Assembly: GCA_025765615.1 (NCBI GenBank)
Contig: JAIVFJ010000004.1
Span: 372,001 to 436,000 of the forward strand
Source of the DNA: Zopfochytrium polystomum
Taxonomy: Eukaryota > Chytridiomycota > Chytridiomycetes > Chytridiales > Chytridiaceae
DNA length: 64,000 nt
Reading direction: 5' to 3'
The notes beneath the pieces were generated by a model that was given only the letters and a program-made list of their open reading frames with translations, did not search any database and was not told the DNA's origin. Shown here piece after piece: positions 34,718-46,359 of the stretch; position 1 is the stretch's first letter, and each line of letters opens with the position of its first letter. The position numbers were made by a program, and so were the translations under genes.

Positions 34718-36959
34718 ATGTCGGACATGGACGATGACGATTTCATGGTGCGCATGATTCGCACGATGCCTCTATGAATCGCGCGATCTGCCTAACCACT
34801 TGCCATTATTGCAGATGGAGGACGATGAGGAGCAGGACTTTGACTTCGAGTACGAGGACGACGAGCAGGATGAGGATGCTCCAGTCGATTTGGAGAACAA
34901 GTACTACGGCGCAAAGGGTGAGGGCTTTTGAGACCGCATGAACTGTTGGCAGTGCTGTAGCTGCGTTTGGTCGACGTTTCTCGATGTGATCCTAAATGAA
35001 AGCTATCTACTGCGTACTTGCGCCACCCACCCAACTTGTCCCAACATCAGGTCTGAAGGAGGATGCGCCCGAAAGTGCTCTGGAGGAGTTTCAAGGCGTC
35101 GTCAACACTGAAGAAGAGAAGGGCGACTGGTGCGTCTCTTTGACTTTGCACGATCCCTGGCTGACCTCTCTCGTCATGGCCGATCCGTAACTTCGCCAAA
35201 AGGGGTTTTAAGGCACTCAAACAGATGGTTAAAATCACGTTCAAGCTGGGGAAATACGACAAGGTAACCACGCAAGTGCGTCGTGCAGACTTTATTCACG
35301 TCGCGAACCAATATTAGACGTTGGAACACTACCGTATTCTGTTGACGTACGTTAAATCCGCGGTTTCGCGGAACTACAGCGAGAAGAGTATCAACAACAT
35401 ACTTGACTACGTTTCATCTGCGAACGACATGGCTTTCTTGGAGCAGTTTTACTCGCTTACTTTGGAGGCTCTGAAGGAAGTGAAGAATGATGTCAGTGTG
35501 GTGCTGTGTGCCCCGAGACTATTTGCCTTACAGTTTTCCAACTACTCCACAGCGACTTTGGACAAAGACGAATCTAAAGCTTGCGAAAGTTTGGTTGGAT
35601 CGTCACGAGTACAATAGGTTGAGCAAGGTATTTGTTGTTGCTCGGTGTTTCCGAATTATATAATTGTCGGTTGCAGATTCTTCGCCAGCTCCATGCTTCT
35701 TGCCAAAACGATGACGGCTCGGACGATCAAAAGAAGGGAACCTTACTTTTGGAGATCTTTGCGCTGGAGATCCAAATGCACACAGAGACGAAGAATAATA
35801 AGAAGCTAAAGGTCAGCGGCTGTAGAGCGAAACGACTCCCTTACTTGATCCTTTCTCAGCCGCTATACAACCAGTGCCTCAGCGTCAAGTCGGCGATACC
35901 TCATCCGAGAATCATGGGTTTGTTTCCCCCAACCACGCACTGGTCGCGCTGAACTGATAGCGCCAGGTGTTATTCGAGAATGCGGCGGCAAAATGCACAT
36001 GAGCGAGAGTACGTGTATATCATAGTCGAGAATTCCCTTCAGCGCCAACATCTACTCATTCTTCTTTCCTGCTGCAGAGGAATGGGACAAAGCACAAACG
36101 GACTTCTTCGAAGCTTTTAAGAACTATGATGAGGCAGGCAGCGGGCAGCGGACTACATGCCTGAAGTATCTGGTGCTCGCAAACATGCTCATGGAGTCGC
36201 AAATCAACCCATTTGATTCGCAAGAAACGAAACCGTGAGTGGCCAACCCCCTTGTTTGTTTCAGTCCTCCGAAGCTGAACTCAAGGCGCATCATTCAGAT
36301 ATAAGAACGATCCCGAGATTGTCGCCATGACAAACTTGGTCAACGCCTACCAGCGCAACGAGATTCGCGAGTTTGAGAAGATTCTGCGCGACAACCGGGC
36401 CACCATCATGGATGATGCGTTTATCCGGTTTTACATTAACGACTTGCTCAAAAATATCCGGACAAAGGTCCTGATTAAGTTGATCAAACCGTATACCCGT
36501 ATTGACCTTCAATATGTGTCCAAGGTCTGGAAAGTCTATATTTTTGGTTTTCTTGTGGGAGTTGGGAGGAGCAGGCGGAGATGGCGCAGCGGTACGAACA
36601 CTCCTTGCTGATGCGAATTCTTCCTTCACGGCGCCCGCGTAGCACTTGAATGTGCCGTCACAGGAAGTCGAGGACCTCCTCGTCAGCCTCATTCTGGACA
36701 ACAAGGTTGCCGGGAAAATCGACCAAGTGAATCAACGACTGGAACTCGATATCGAGTTGAGTTCTCAGATCGCATTCTCTTATTCTTTCTTTTCTTTCCG
36801 TTTCGTTGGCAATGCTTTCCAGCTGTCCGGCGAGTTTCAGCTGCTAACGCTGACTGAAACAAACGTAGGACTGCGGACAATACTTACTACCACGCTCTGG
36901 ACAAGTGGGCCGTGAACGTTGGTGGGCTTTCGCGGACAACAATCACGAAAATCATGTAA
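34718..36959 (+). CDS. CSN2: COP9 signalosome subunit 2
   Basis: Subunit of the CSN deneddylase that removes NEDD8 from cullins and so controls SCF-type ligases. Model: 13 exons, 34718-34747, 34815-34917, 35051-35129, 35203-35263, 35318-35491, 35553-35627, 35677-35811, 35860-35917, 35967-36008, 36078-36234, 36299-36524, 36643-36755, 36869-36959; 448 codons, in frame, close to the animal length. Seen: acidic start [68 protein letters not shown] (the last in the PCI helices) and [16 protein letters not shown] in the winged helix. Identity to animal CSN2 is high over the whole length. With two F-box proteins also here, cullin control is well represented, though linkage is probably coincidental. 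Confidence 0.97.
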
Positions 36960-37200
36960 GTTAGGTATGGGTATCAAATATACGGCGAACCTCCTTTGGA
37001 GTTTGCCATTGTGGATGTTCATTTGCGGATCCGCGCGGTGTGTGAATTGCTTGTTCGGAATCAGTATTACGACCCAGCGCTCGCACGCGTTTCTCGCTGG
37101 CGTCGGCTGGCTCCCTCCAGCCCAGTTGGAGCCCAGAAATAGAAAAAGACTGCTCTTTTGGTTGCCTCCCTTCCATCCATCCAATCAAAGCAATCAATCG

Positions 37201-38868
37201 ATGGAGCCACACACCGTCGCCGCCGTCTCGGCAGTAGTGCCAGCCGTGGTCATCGCTGCCCTGCCAGATCGCATCGACTCAACTGCTTCATCGGGCACCG
37301 CTACCTCTTCAGCGTCTTCCGCTCCCCATTCGTCGTCCTCATCGCCAGCGCCCGCTCCCGACCGCCTTCGCCGCCCTTCCACTGCTCCACGCCCTCGCTC
37401 CATGTCCAAGCTGGCTCAGTCTTCCACAGCGCCTCATCTCTCGCACCACCAGCTTCATCCGCTCCACCACTCCGTCTCCTTCGCCGACTCGCACCAAACA
37501 CCCGCAGACTCTGCCATCACAAGTGCGCCGCACACCCCCGCCCTTACTCCCGCCTCATCCGCATCCACCCTCGGCGGCGTCGGCGCCGCCAACGCTGACC
37601 CGTCGTCATCGCAATCGCAAAGCCCCACGATGCGGCCCCTTTCCCACATTGCATCCGCTTTCTCCGCAACCACAGCTTGGTTAACGTCATCCGGCCCGCC
37701 CCGCGCCTCGGCGACCCTTCCCCGTCGGCACAGCGCCGGCGGGCTGTCGACTACCAACACAAACACGACCACAACCTCCCTCGAAGAAGGCCCGACCAAT
37801 TCCGCCACGTCGGCCGCCGTGAATCGCGTCAGCTCGCTGCAACGTGTCGGCAAGTGGCTGGAGAGCGGGTTTGCCATCACTATCCCTCCGTCGATCCCGC
37901 AACCGCCCGAGGGAGAGGAGGAGGAGGAGATACTTCCGTTCTTTTTCCCCGTCATGCAGCAGGCCGAGCCCATCGCTGTCGACGTGTCGTCATGCGGGGC
38001 GTCTGAGCGTGTCGACGACGGCGACGCAGAGGACGAGATCCATGACCACGTGTCTTCGGTCGTCGGGAGTGCGTCCGCGGCGGCGTCGGCCTCTGCCTCT
38101 GCGCGCGCGACGCCGGAGCCCGAGGCGGGCGGAGCCGTGAGGACGCTGCGGAGAGGCAGCGAGGCCGCGCTCTCGCACTCCAGCTCGCGCAGACTGCGAC
38201 GGGGCAGCACCAGCCGCCGCCAATCCGCTCGTGCCCGCGGTGCGGGCGCCGGCGGGGGTTCCACACCGTCCCCAGTTCCGCCGGCCGACTCTGTCGACGC
38301 CGCCGATTTCGCCGACGCCATCATCCCCGCGGCCGCGGCAGACCCTTCCTCGAGCAGCAACAGCAGCAGCAGCAGCAGCGTGACCGCCACGCTCTCTCGC
38401 CGTCCGCAGGGCGACAACGCTCTCGCCCAGCCCAATGCCGGCGCCGCAAACGTTGCGCAGAACGACGGGCGCCCAACCACCGCGACGGTTGTTCTCGCGT
38501 ATCCCGTGCTGACTGCTGAGGGGCATCCCACCGACCGCGCGATCCTCCTCTCGTCGCCGCCGCCCGAGAACGAGCTGTTTGAGTGGAACACGTGCATGGG
38601 GCTGTTCCTCTTTGGCTTCCTTTTCCCGCCGCTGTGGATTCTCGGCGCGGTGCTCGGCGCCCGGGCGGCGTCTGCCGCAGAGACGGCGACTGCGACCAAA
38701 GGCGCCGACGTTGGGGTCGCCGCCGCCGCCGACACTGGCGGGGAGTCAGGGAGGGTACGGGCGATGCGCGTATGGGGCGTTGCGAACGGGGTGCTTGCTG
38801 CGTTCAGCGCGGTGGTGGCCGTCGCGTTGGTGATTTGGGGCGCGTCGACGGGGTTTGCATGGCATTAA
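37201..38868 (+). CDS. Low-complexity protein with two C-terminal TM helices, 555 aa
   Basis: Single-exon frame, ATG at 37201. Seen: about 450 residues rich in Ser, Ala, Thr and Pro with repeated basic or phospho-site-like patches (RRHSAGG, RRGSTSRRQS), then an acidic EGEEEEEILPFFFP. Near the C-terminus are FEWNTCMGLFLFGFLFPPLW, continuing into ILGAVLG, and a second helix VANGVLAAFSAVVAVALVIW. The FLFPPLW hairpin recalls small fungal membrane proteins of unknown function. Inference: a membrane-anchored regulatory protein with a disordered cytosolic region that kinases could modify. The complementary strand also holds a long open frame (37455-38735), which I take as a compositional shadow. Confidence 0.6.
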   Translation: MEPHTVAAVSAVVPAVVIAALPDRIDSTASSGTATSSASSAPHSSSSSPAPAPDRLRRPSTAPRPRSMSKLAQSSTAPHLSHHQLHPLHHSVSFADSHQTPADSAITSAPHTPALTPASSASTLGGVGAANADPSSSQSQSPTMRPLSHIASAFSATTAWLTSSGPPRASATLPRRHSAGGLSTTNTNTTTTSLEEGPTNSATSAAVNRVSSLQRVGKWLESGFAITIPPSIPQPPEGEEEEEILPFFFPVMQQAEPIAVDVSSCGASERVDDGDAEDEIHDHVSSVVGSASAAASASASARATPEPEAGGAVRTLRRGSEAALSHSSSRRLRRGSTSRRQSARARGAGAGGGSTPSPVPPADSVDAADFADAIIPAAAADPSSSSNSSSSSSVTATLSRRPQGDNALAQPNAGAANVAQNDGRPTTATVVLAYPVLTAEGHPTDRAILLSSPPPENELFEWNTCMGLFLFGFLFPPLWILGAVLGARAASAAETATATKGADVGVAAAADTGGESGRVRAMRVWGVANGVLAAFSAVVAVALVIWGASTGFAWH

Positions 38869-39817
38869 GTGCGACGGAGCGCGAGGTTTATTTGCTTCCG
38901 ATAACAGTTAAGACTATGTGAGTTTTAATAAGTCGACTTCCCTTCCCGTACTTGCCCACCTCCTTATCCAAAAATATACAAATTCTAAGGGGTTGTGAAT
39001 CCAAAAAACGCTCAACACGGAGCAGGTATTGGTACCCGTCCAGGCGACCTTTTGGGCGAAGGGCGTAGAACTGTAGCAGCTTCCCGAAGAGCTCTCCGCA
39101 GGGTCGCTTGCGCCAGTATTTTGCAAGGCCATTATGGGACGAGGTGGTCAGTTGAGGTGGAAAGACAGAGCAGTAAGTTGAAGGGACAGGTCGTTACCGG
39201 CGTTGCCGGGCGCGTGCGCGCGTCGGCCTGGCCCGGCTCCATATCTTCGACTGAATCCCTTGACATTTGTCCAGCTTTAGTTTTCAGAAGAAGGAACGAC
39301 TCAAATGGCATAGGCAATGACCAACTTTCTCGTTCCTAAATTGGTGACTGAGCGTTACCTTGCCATGCGACATTCGAATTGAGTTGCCGCTGATTCGAGC
39401 AGGAAGAATTCGCTTGACTAGCAACGAGAAAGGGCGTTGCCGGGCTCGTTGGCCCGGCCTGAACTTCACTTCTCACTTCTTCGAATCTCCTCGTGAGGTT
39501 GTCCAGCTTAAATTTTCATCAAGCAGCCAAAAAAAAAAAAAGAAAAAACAAAAATACAAAAAAAAAAAGGCTTGTTGCGGGTAAGGAGCAACGAGTTAAG
39601 AAGCCGCCAATCAAGTCAGATAAAAAAACCGGGAATCAAGTCGGTACTGTTGAGTGGTGCGGGTGTGGAGGCTTTAAAAGCCCAGGCGGGGTGCCAGATG
39701 CTCGACGACTGAGCCTGTGAGAAAGTTTTTCTCGCGCTTCCCCGTTGCAGCCCATCAACCCCACCCTGGGGGGGGGAAGGGGAAAAAAAAATGCGAAGAA
39801 GTCAAACAAAGCCACCT
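38869..39817. other. Intergenic with a diverged direct repeat pair
   Basis: No supported gene. 39200-39287 and 39435-39518 share cgttgccggg, a ggcccggc core and tccagctt followed by ttttca. An A-rich tract lies at 39530-39570. Confidence 0.6.
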
Positions 39818-42800
39818 TTATTTGGTGTAATACTTTTGCCACGCAATTTCGCTGGAACCACCTCCCGAACTCAAGCTGCCAATACCCGCCCCTTTCGCGT
39901 ACCCTTCCGCTTGGATAGGCGCGACAATTCCATTCTTTCTCGCGCCAAGGCCCTCGCCCTGCAAGGAAATATCACGAGGTAAATTGAGCAAGGATTGGGA
40001 ATGCAAGTGCAAGAGGCAGCGCCTTCGAAAAATACCTCCTTCCAGCCCAGTTTCTGCAGCATCTTGTTTCCAATGTTCTCCTCGCCAATGACTTCTGTCG
40101 CCTGCGGGATTGCGGAAGCTATCGGCAAAACTCCTCTGTTTTGGTTCAAAGAAAATTAGGAGTTGACGCGTTGAAGGTTGGGGGGATTTTGATTGGGGAG
40201 AAGAAACAAATGTCTTTACCCAAACGCCCTCTCGGGACCTGCACCGTGGGACGGCGCATACATCCGCTTGTCCTTTGCTGCCGCCCCCGCCCCCGCCGCC
40301 TTTGGAATGGGATGGGGTACCCACCGCGGTTCTTGCTTGATTTTCTCCGGCTGCCCGTACATCTGCCGACGTTCGGCGGCGCGGTTCCGGTACTGCGGCG
40401 TGGCGCTGTCGCTCGCTGCCGCCGCTCCGGCTGCTTCTTCGGCCTGCCGCAAAAGAGTTGCGCGAAGGTCGGCGACTTTGGTTTCGCGGTACGCTGTGAG
40501 GTTTGTCTGATTTTTCGCGAATTAGGGAAAATGAAACGTCGCGAACGAGTAGGTTCAACGTAAGAACGAGGTCATCGGTGTTCTCGCGCTCAGGGAACTG
40601 TACCTTGTGCAGATTCGATTTGACCTGATGCTTTCGCAATTCCTCGGCTGACTTGAATTGTCGTTCGCACAGTAGGCAAGCGGAGATGTTTAGATCCTCA
40701 TGCCGGCGGTTGATCTCATCCTCGGGTGGAAGTTGCTGGAATTAGCAGAGTGAAGGTAAACGCGTAAAAATTGTGGCGAATTGTCAGTGCCAGCGCAGAA
40801 TTGGCCCATTCCCATTGTTCAAACCTTCAAAAGAGCTTCGTCAGACAAGTCCAGATCTTCAGGCTTTGGAAATCTCGACATTTCAGTTTTTTTCCTCGCC
40901 TCCCATTTCTCTACTTGCTCCAGCGCCTGTGCCAAAGTGGTCGTCAGTAACAACAATGAGCGAGATGCAAAACGGATTCCTTCTCACCCTTTTTGATCCA
41001 GGGCGTACTGGCTCTCTCTTGTCTTTTGGAGCAAACGATCAGAGGACTGGTATTATCAAAGTAGAGGTATTATAATTACCTTGAGAGGGAGCCGACCTAG
41101 AGTCCCGACGAGTGAAGCAAAGAGCCCAGTCGCGTGCCAGTCAGATGGTTCCAAAATCCGATTAGTGATGTGTGTTTCTCCCATTCCAAGAAGGGCACCA
41201 AATGGGAGAGAAGGGAAGGGGGAGTTGCGGAGAAGTTTTCTTCTCTGTGGCATGCCCTGAAGCGCGCAGAGCTACTCGCTTCGAACACACTCTGCCTTTG
41301 GTCAACTAACAAGTTTGGTTCTGGACGACTCAACGTCTTCCCCGGTGCATGACTCGGCGGCGCAGCAGCTGATTCGTGCGATTCATCGGTTGTCTGAGCT
41401 GCCTCGGGGGGAGCTGCGTAGTTGATAGGAGGCGCTTGCTCGGTGACTTTGGAGACGTCGCTGTAGAAAGCGGCCAGCTCGTCGTCGAGCGTCTTTGCCT
41501 GCGGTGGTTTGCTCAATGTTGCTTCCGCGCAGGCGGAGAAAATCGTGTTATTGAGGGTCCCTGCGGAAGAAGTTGCGGCTGACGCCACGATTGAAGCCGA
41601 CTTAACGCTTTTCAGCATAGTGGGGGTCTCTGGCTCAGGAAGCGGAGGGAACGCGGGTGCGTTGGCTTGCTGGTCCCAGTACTCGAGGTAGATGGTGACT
41701 CCCGAGGGATCGGGTCGACGAGTGGACACCCACGCAGTGGGCGAGTACACCGGTATGAAGCTAGTTGCTTTCGCGTAGGCCAGTGTGACTGTCCTGCCGT
41801 CAATGACAAGATCTTTTGCATCCGCAGACAGAAGCGCCATGGACAAGACTCGAGTTGCTGTTTGCACATCCTCGAACTCCACGAAACCGAATCCCCACGA
41901 GAGGTGCGTTGTTCGGTCTTTTACCACCCGGACCTCTTTTACCGCGGAGAATTCTTGGAAGAAGCTGTACAGCTTTGGTATGGAAGAGGTACACGTTCAG
42001 TACAAAGAAGGGGTGACTGTTGCTGGTGTGCTGAGGCTGGGATGGTCCCTCAGTGCTGCAGGGGACAGTTACCGTTTCATCGCTTGTAAGGGCATCAAGG
42101 CCAATGACAAGAAGCAAGTTGTTTGGCTCCGTTCCAACGTCTTGGCTGCCGTCATTAACAGCGGCCGGAGCCGAAAGAGCGGCTGGGAAGAAAGCGGCAG
42201 AGTCTGTGGGCAAGGCAATATGTGTGAGACTTTCTTTGACTTTGCACGAGCGATGGGGGCGCTGAAAAAGCTCACCTTCCCGCGATTCCCTGCACTGAAA
42301 ACAAGCGCTTCTTCGTTTAAAGTTTACGATGCCGCACTTGAACACAGTCTTTAGTTTCGCAGTTGAAATTAACTCGAGCATACCTTTTTGCACACCCAAT
42401 CATCGTCGTCTTGCACAGAGTTTTTGCTGTAATCGATGCGAACTCGACATCCCATCAACATCACATACGGGTAGTTGGTTTCCATAAACAGTCGGGCGTG
42501 CTCCATGCTCATGAACTTGACGAAAGCAAAGCCTTTGGACAGTCCGGTCCGGCGATCCACAACGACTTTGACCGAATCGACAGCAGCTTGCATCGCCTCC
42601 AGCTCTTGCTGGATCTGAAGAGGCAGTTGAAACGAGTTGTATCAGCCGGCAAGAAACTGCCACAGAAAGAAAGAAAAACAAGATCCGTACCAGAGGATTT
42701 GTTGCAGCAGACGGCAACCCTTGAAGGATAACGTATTGCTGAGGTTGCTTGCTGCTCAACGGTTCGATCGGAGGTCCACGGTTGCCGTAAGACCCACCAG

Positions 42801-43212
42801 AGCCCCTCTGCCGAACAGATCCGTGCCTCCGGTCTCCATCCTCCCTGCTAAAGAGATCGTGTTCCCAATGGCCGTCCGCACCGCCGCCCCTTCCTCGCCC
42901 GCCTCCGCCGCCGTTGCGGGCACCCCCGTTCCTGCTGCGGTCCTGATAGTACCGATCGCGGCTTCTGCTCCTGCTCCTGCTCCGGCTCCGGCTCCTTGTG
43001 CGGCTTCGGGGCCGCCGGTGCCGTCGGTAGTCGTCGTCGTCGTCGCTGCTGCGCGGGCTGCGGCTCCTGCCGCTGCCGCTGCCGTCGCGGCTAGCAGGGG
43101 GGCTGTCGTCGCTGTTCCTTCGTGTTGTTCGAGTCGCTCCCATCCGCCCATGCCCAGCCGTCGTCGATGTCGTTGCCGACGGGCGTTTGTTGTAGTGGTG
43201 GTGGTTCTGCAT
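39818..43212 (-). CDS. RBM5/RBM10-like splicing factor
   Basis: Nuclear RNA-binding protein acting in alternative splicing (family knowledge). Seen, in order: an RS/Arg-rich and Gly-rich N-terminus (exon 43212-42691); RRM1 with YVILQGLP and GFAFVKFMSMEHA (exon 42614-42384); a RanBP2 zinc finger split over an intron, DDDDWVCKK joined to CGIVNFKRRSACFQC (exon 42336-42276); a linker and RRM2 start NLLLVIGLDALTSDETV (42233-42073); RRM2 GFGFVEFEDVQTA (from 41972). Then come SRFPKPEDLDLSDEALLK near 40860, a C2H2 finger ACLLCERQFKSAEELRKHQ near 40690, RNRAAERRQMYGQPE near 40400, and a split G-patch (ENIGNKMLQKLGWKE, then GEGLGARKNGIVAPIQAEGY) to 39818. This is the full RBM5/10 order. Exon borders between about 41250 and 40560 are not resolved. 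Confidence 0.88.
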
Positions 43213-43931
43213 TTCGATTTGGAAATTGAAAGATGCGTGTTTCCTTTTTCTTCTTCCCATTTCGCACTGGGGACAAGTCTCGAAGTGAAATACAGTAGAT
43301 AGAGGCGGGCTTCGGTCTCGCCTCTCGGCAATAGAGGATACAACTACGAAGTTCGTAGCACGCCGAATCCACTCTTTGACACTTTGGCCTTTCTTTTTGG
43401 AGAGTGCCGCGAAGTGGACCAGCCGTCGTTGAAGGACGAAAGAACCTTCAACAGAATTTCTTCCCCCGCCAACCCTCGAAGAATTGAAAACGATGGGACT
43501 GCGGCGGAGTCCTCGCAGCCCACGATGAGGAGCGAGCGCGGCGCTACGCAAGCGGGGGCCCGTTGCACAGCGACCGTGACGGGCTCGCAGCGGTTGCAAC
43601 AGCAGCAGCAGCAGTGCCGGCCTCGTTCATGTATTATAAGCAGCGCCTTGCAATCAGGCTGCGTGCGGATGGCCCAGTGTACCAATCGAGGCTAGCCCGC
43701 GTTTCCAAGCTTTTATGACGTGCGGCGCCCTCGCCCCGCCGTGGATACTCGCCCGTCCTCCATGGGAGGGCCAAACGCAACTAAGGCCGTGCCACCAGTC
43801 GTTCCGCAGACCAGACGACCCAGACACAGCAAAAACACCACCCGCGCTGATTTTGCCGAGCGCCGGCTGATCACGGCAGGCAGGCAGAGCCGAAGCAACA
43901 CATCCTCATCCTCTTCCACGGGACACCCCGC
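43213..43931. promoter_or_regulatory. Divergent intergenic region
   Basis: Lies between the starts of the RBM5-like gene (minus) and the thioesterase (plus). A CAG-type run (agcagcagcagcag) occurs at about 43600-43614. No motif is clearly regulatory. Confidence 0.45.
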
Positions 43932-44605
43932 ATGCCGCACCTGCACGAACTACCGATCGCTCAGCAGCGCGCGCTGGCCGAGCGCTACGGCTCCGGGATC
44001 GGCCCGTTCTTTGGTGCGTTTGGGGTTTGGTTCGGTCGGGACCCGCCCTTGTTTCGCTGACCCCCTCCATCAAACCCGACTCCTCGAAAAACTTAAGACG
44101 GCCGATGGCCACCACCTGTACTGACCGCGCTGAAGCTGGATCGAGGCGAGGCGGACGGGCGGGTCGTGTGGGAGCTTCAGGCAAGAACGCGTGCTTTCAC
44201 TTTCCTACAGCACCTCCCCTTATGCAAAAACTCATCCTTCCCACCGCATCCCCTCTGTGCAGGTCAGCGACCGCATGGTAGACGGCAGCGGCACCCTCCA
44301 AAGCGGCTGGATCGCAACGATCGTCGACGTCGTCACATTCAACACCATGGGCGTCCTGGACCTCGCGCAGGACGCGCTTCCGCCGCGGGGCGTGTCGCTA
44401 GGGCCTCTCGACCACGTTCTACTCCCAAGCACGGTTGGGCGACACGCTGGTCGTCGAGGCCGCCATTCCGAAGCGGGGGCAGTCGGTGGTGTTCACTACT
44501 GCGAGGATTTACGTCAAGGGCGCGGGCGGGGCGGGGGCGGCCGGGAACGCGTTGGTCGCGGAGTCGAGTCACTCGATTTTTATTAAAAAATGGACCCGGC
44601 TGTGA
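43932..44605 (+). CDS. Hotdog-fold acyl-CoA thioesterase, ACOT13-like, one frame break
   Basis: Hydrolyses acyl-CoA to fatty acid and CoA (family role). Model: exons 43932-44013, 44098-44180 and 44263-44605. Intron 2 runs from GCAAGA to GTGCAG, a GC-AG intron. Seen: VSDRMVDGSGTLQSGWIATI corresponds to the ACOT13/PaaI motif in which Asn/Asp and a Gly-rich turn build the active site; then VDVVTFNTMG. After GVS the frame must move by one base near 44397-44410 to reach STTFYSQARLGDTLVVEA and SVVFTTARIYVKG, the normal hotdog strands, ending IFIKKWTRL. Catalytic detail: Asp replaces the common Asn in the first motif. Either a consensus error or an inactivated gene. Confidence 0.75.
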
Positions 44606-44825
44606 CAAAGCGGTGGTGTTTGCTGAGTGATTGGTAAATACAGGGTGCTTTAATACCCAATTGAAGACCTCTATCGATGCTGCAGTGAAGCTTGGTAACC
44701 GCGGTACCTCTTACTCTGATTACACGTTTTATATATTTACTGGCAAGCCGGAGGGGTGCAATACCTTCCCTCCCCCAAAGCAAACCTCCTCTCCCACCCA
44801 GTGGCCCCAGCAGCTGGCTACCGCC

Positions 44826-46245
44826 CTACTTCCTCTGCGGCACCCGCTTCACGCCGCCACCGCGACCGCCCCTCCCGCCTGCCCACGCGCCGCCGCCGCG
44901 AAATCCCCCCCTCGTCCCGCCGCCGCCACCTCGGCCCCGCTGTCCGGTGCCCGACGACAACAACGACGATGAGGACGCGGGCCGCTGATGTCTCCCGTGC
45001 GCGGTCGCGCCCGTCGACGGGGAGGGCGAGGCCGCGGGGCCCTCCTCTAGCTCTTTTAGCTTGCGCTCTAGCGCGGCGATGCGCGATTCCGTGCTTGGTT
45101 GGATACCGGAGCGAAGAACGCCGTCAAATGAAACGCTTCCTTTGGGGCGTTTTTTTTTCAAAAACAAACGCGTCCCTCCCGCGCCTCCCCTTCCGACTTA
45201 CCTCTCGTGCGATCGCCGAGGCTGCAGCTTCGAATTGACAACGTTCTCCGCGTTGGCGTCGTCGCCAGGCGGGCCGCCGCCGCCGCGGTGGTGGTGGTGG
45301 TGGTGGTGGAAAGACGACGCCGGCATGAATTTGAGCTTCTTCGTGGTAGTGACCTGCGGGTTGAGGGTGGGGAAGTCGGTGTTTAAGATTTGTCGTTGAG
45401 GTTTTGCTTCTCAGGCAACCCTCCTCCTCCTCCAAAACTTCAACCTCCACCAGAAACCAACGGGAAAAAAAAAAAAAAAAAAAAACCAACAACAGCAACA
45501 TAAATCAACAAAGAGAACAGCAACACAGCCTCACCTCGGGCGGCAAGCTGTGCGGGTAGTCGACGACCAGCCTCCGTCCGCACAGCGGCTTCCCGGCCAT
45601 CTCCGTACGCGCCCGCGCGGCGGCCTCGGCGGTCGCAAACTCGATGAAGCAGTACCCGCGCGGTTCACCGTGCCGCGGTCCCGGCCCGTGCCACAGAAAG
45701 TCGATCTGCGCGGAGGGCGGGGCGGCGTAAATAACAATGACAGAATCAAAAGGAAGAAGGGGAAAGAGGTGGGGGGAGAATGCGTCCGGTGAGATGTGCA
45801 TGTAGTTTGTACAGACGTTTCAAGCGGTTTCTTGGTGTTTTTCGTTTGTGAAGTCAACATACCTTTGCTACTTGACCGAACTTGCCAAACGTCTAGGTTT
45901 CAAAATTATGCGTAGAATTTGCAGCGTCAGTTTGGGGTGTAAGAGTGAGGGCACGAAAGGAAATGGAACGAACGGGAACACCTTGCCCAGCTGGAACTCG
46001 GTGACGGTCGGGTCGAGGTTGCCCACGTACAGCCGCGAGACGGCGTTCGCCGCTGCGCCGACTTCTGTCGGTACGAGAGTCGCAGCTTCCTGTGGCCACC
46101 GCTCCTCCTGGTCCTTCACGGGTGCGTCCTTGCGGCCGTCGCCGTCGCCGTTGCAGTCGCCGTCGTCGTCGTCGTCGTTGTCGACGTCGTCGTGGTGGTC
46201 GCGCGGCCGCTTCTCGCCGGCGCTGTCCCTGCTTGTCGAATCCAT
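44826..46245 (-). CDS. RBM18: RNA-binding protein RBM18-like
   Basis: Single-RRM protein of uncertain function (family knowledge). Seen: ATG at 46245; acidic, Asp-rich N-terminus; exon end with RLYVGNLDPTVTEFQLGK (RNP2); a short exon TFGKFGQVAK near 45870; exon near 45700-45535 with FLWHGPGPRHGEPRGYCFIE (RNP1) and KPLCGRRLVVDYPHS; a His-rich exon near 45350-45230 (seven consecutive His encoded by a GTG-repeat on the plus strand); and a last exon with SRIAALERKLKELEEG, the conserved C-terminal helix of RBM18, then a Gly/Arg-rich RGG-like tail ending at 44826. The order agrees with animal RBM18. Introns include a poly(A/T) tract (45469-45484). Exon junctions are approximate. Confidence 0.85.
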
Positions 46246-46359
46246 CTTGCACCAAGTCAAGTGCTCAAAAGCAAAACAAAAGAAAACAGAAAAGGTAAAA
46301 AAAAAAGAAGCAAGCGATGATCGCGATGCCTACGACGTGCGACGGTAACGGCAACGTCG
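46246..46359. promoter_or_regulatory. Compact divergent promoter
   Basis: Only 114 bp lie between the RBM18 start (minus) and the start of the small membrane protein (plus). It is A-rich (aaaagcaaaacaaaagaaaa). A shared bidirectional promoter is inferred from the spacing. Confidence 0.5.

Noticed and set aside
37455..38735. A 426-codon frame antisense to the low-complexity membrane protein
   Set aside because: Its composition mirrors the Ser/Ala-rich sense gene; the sense frame has TM helices at its end, the antisense has no recognisable feature.
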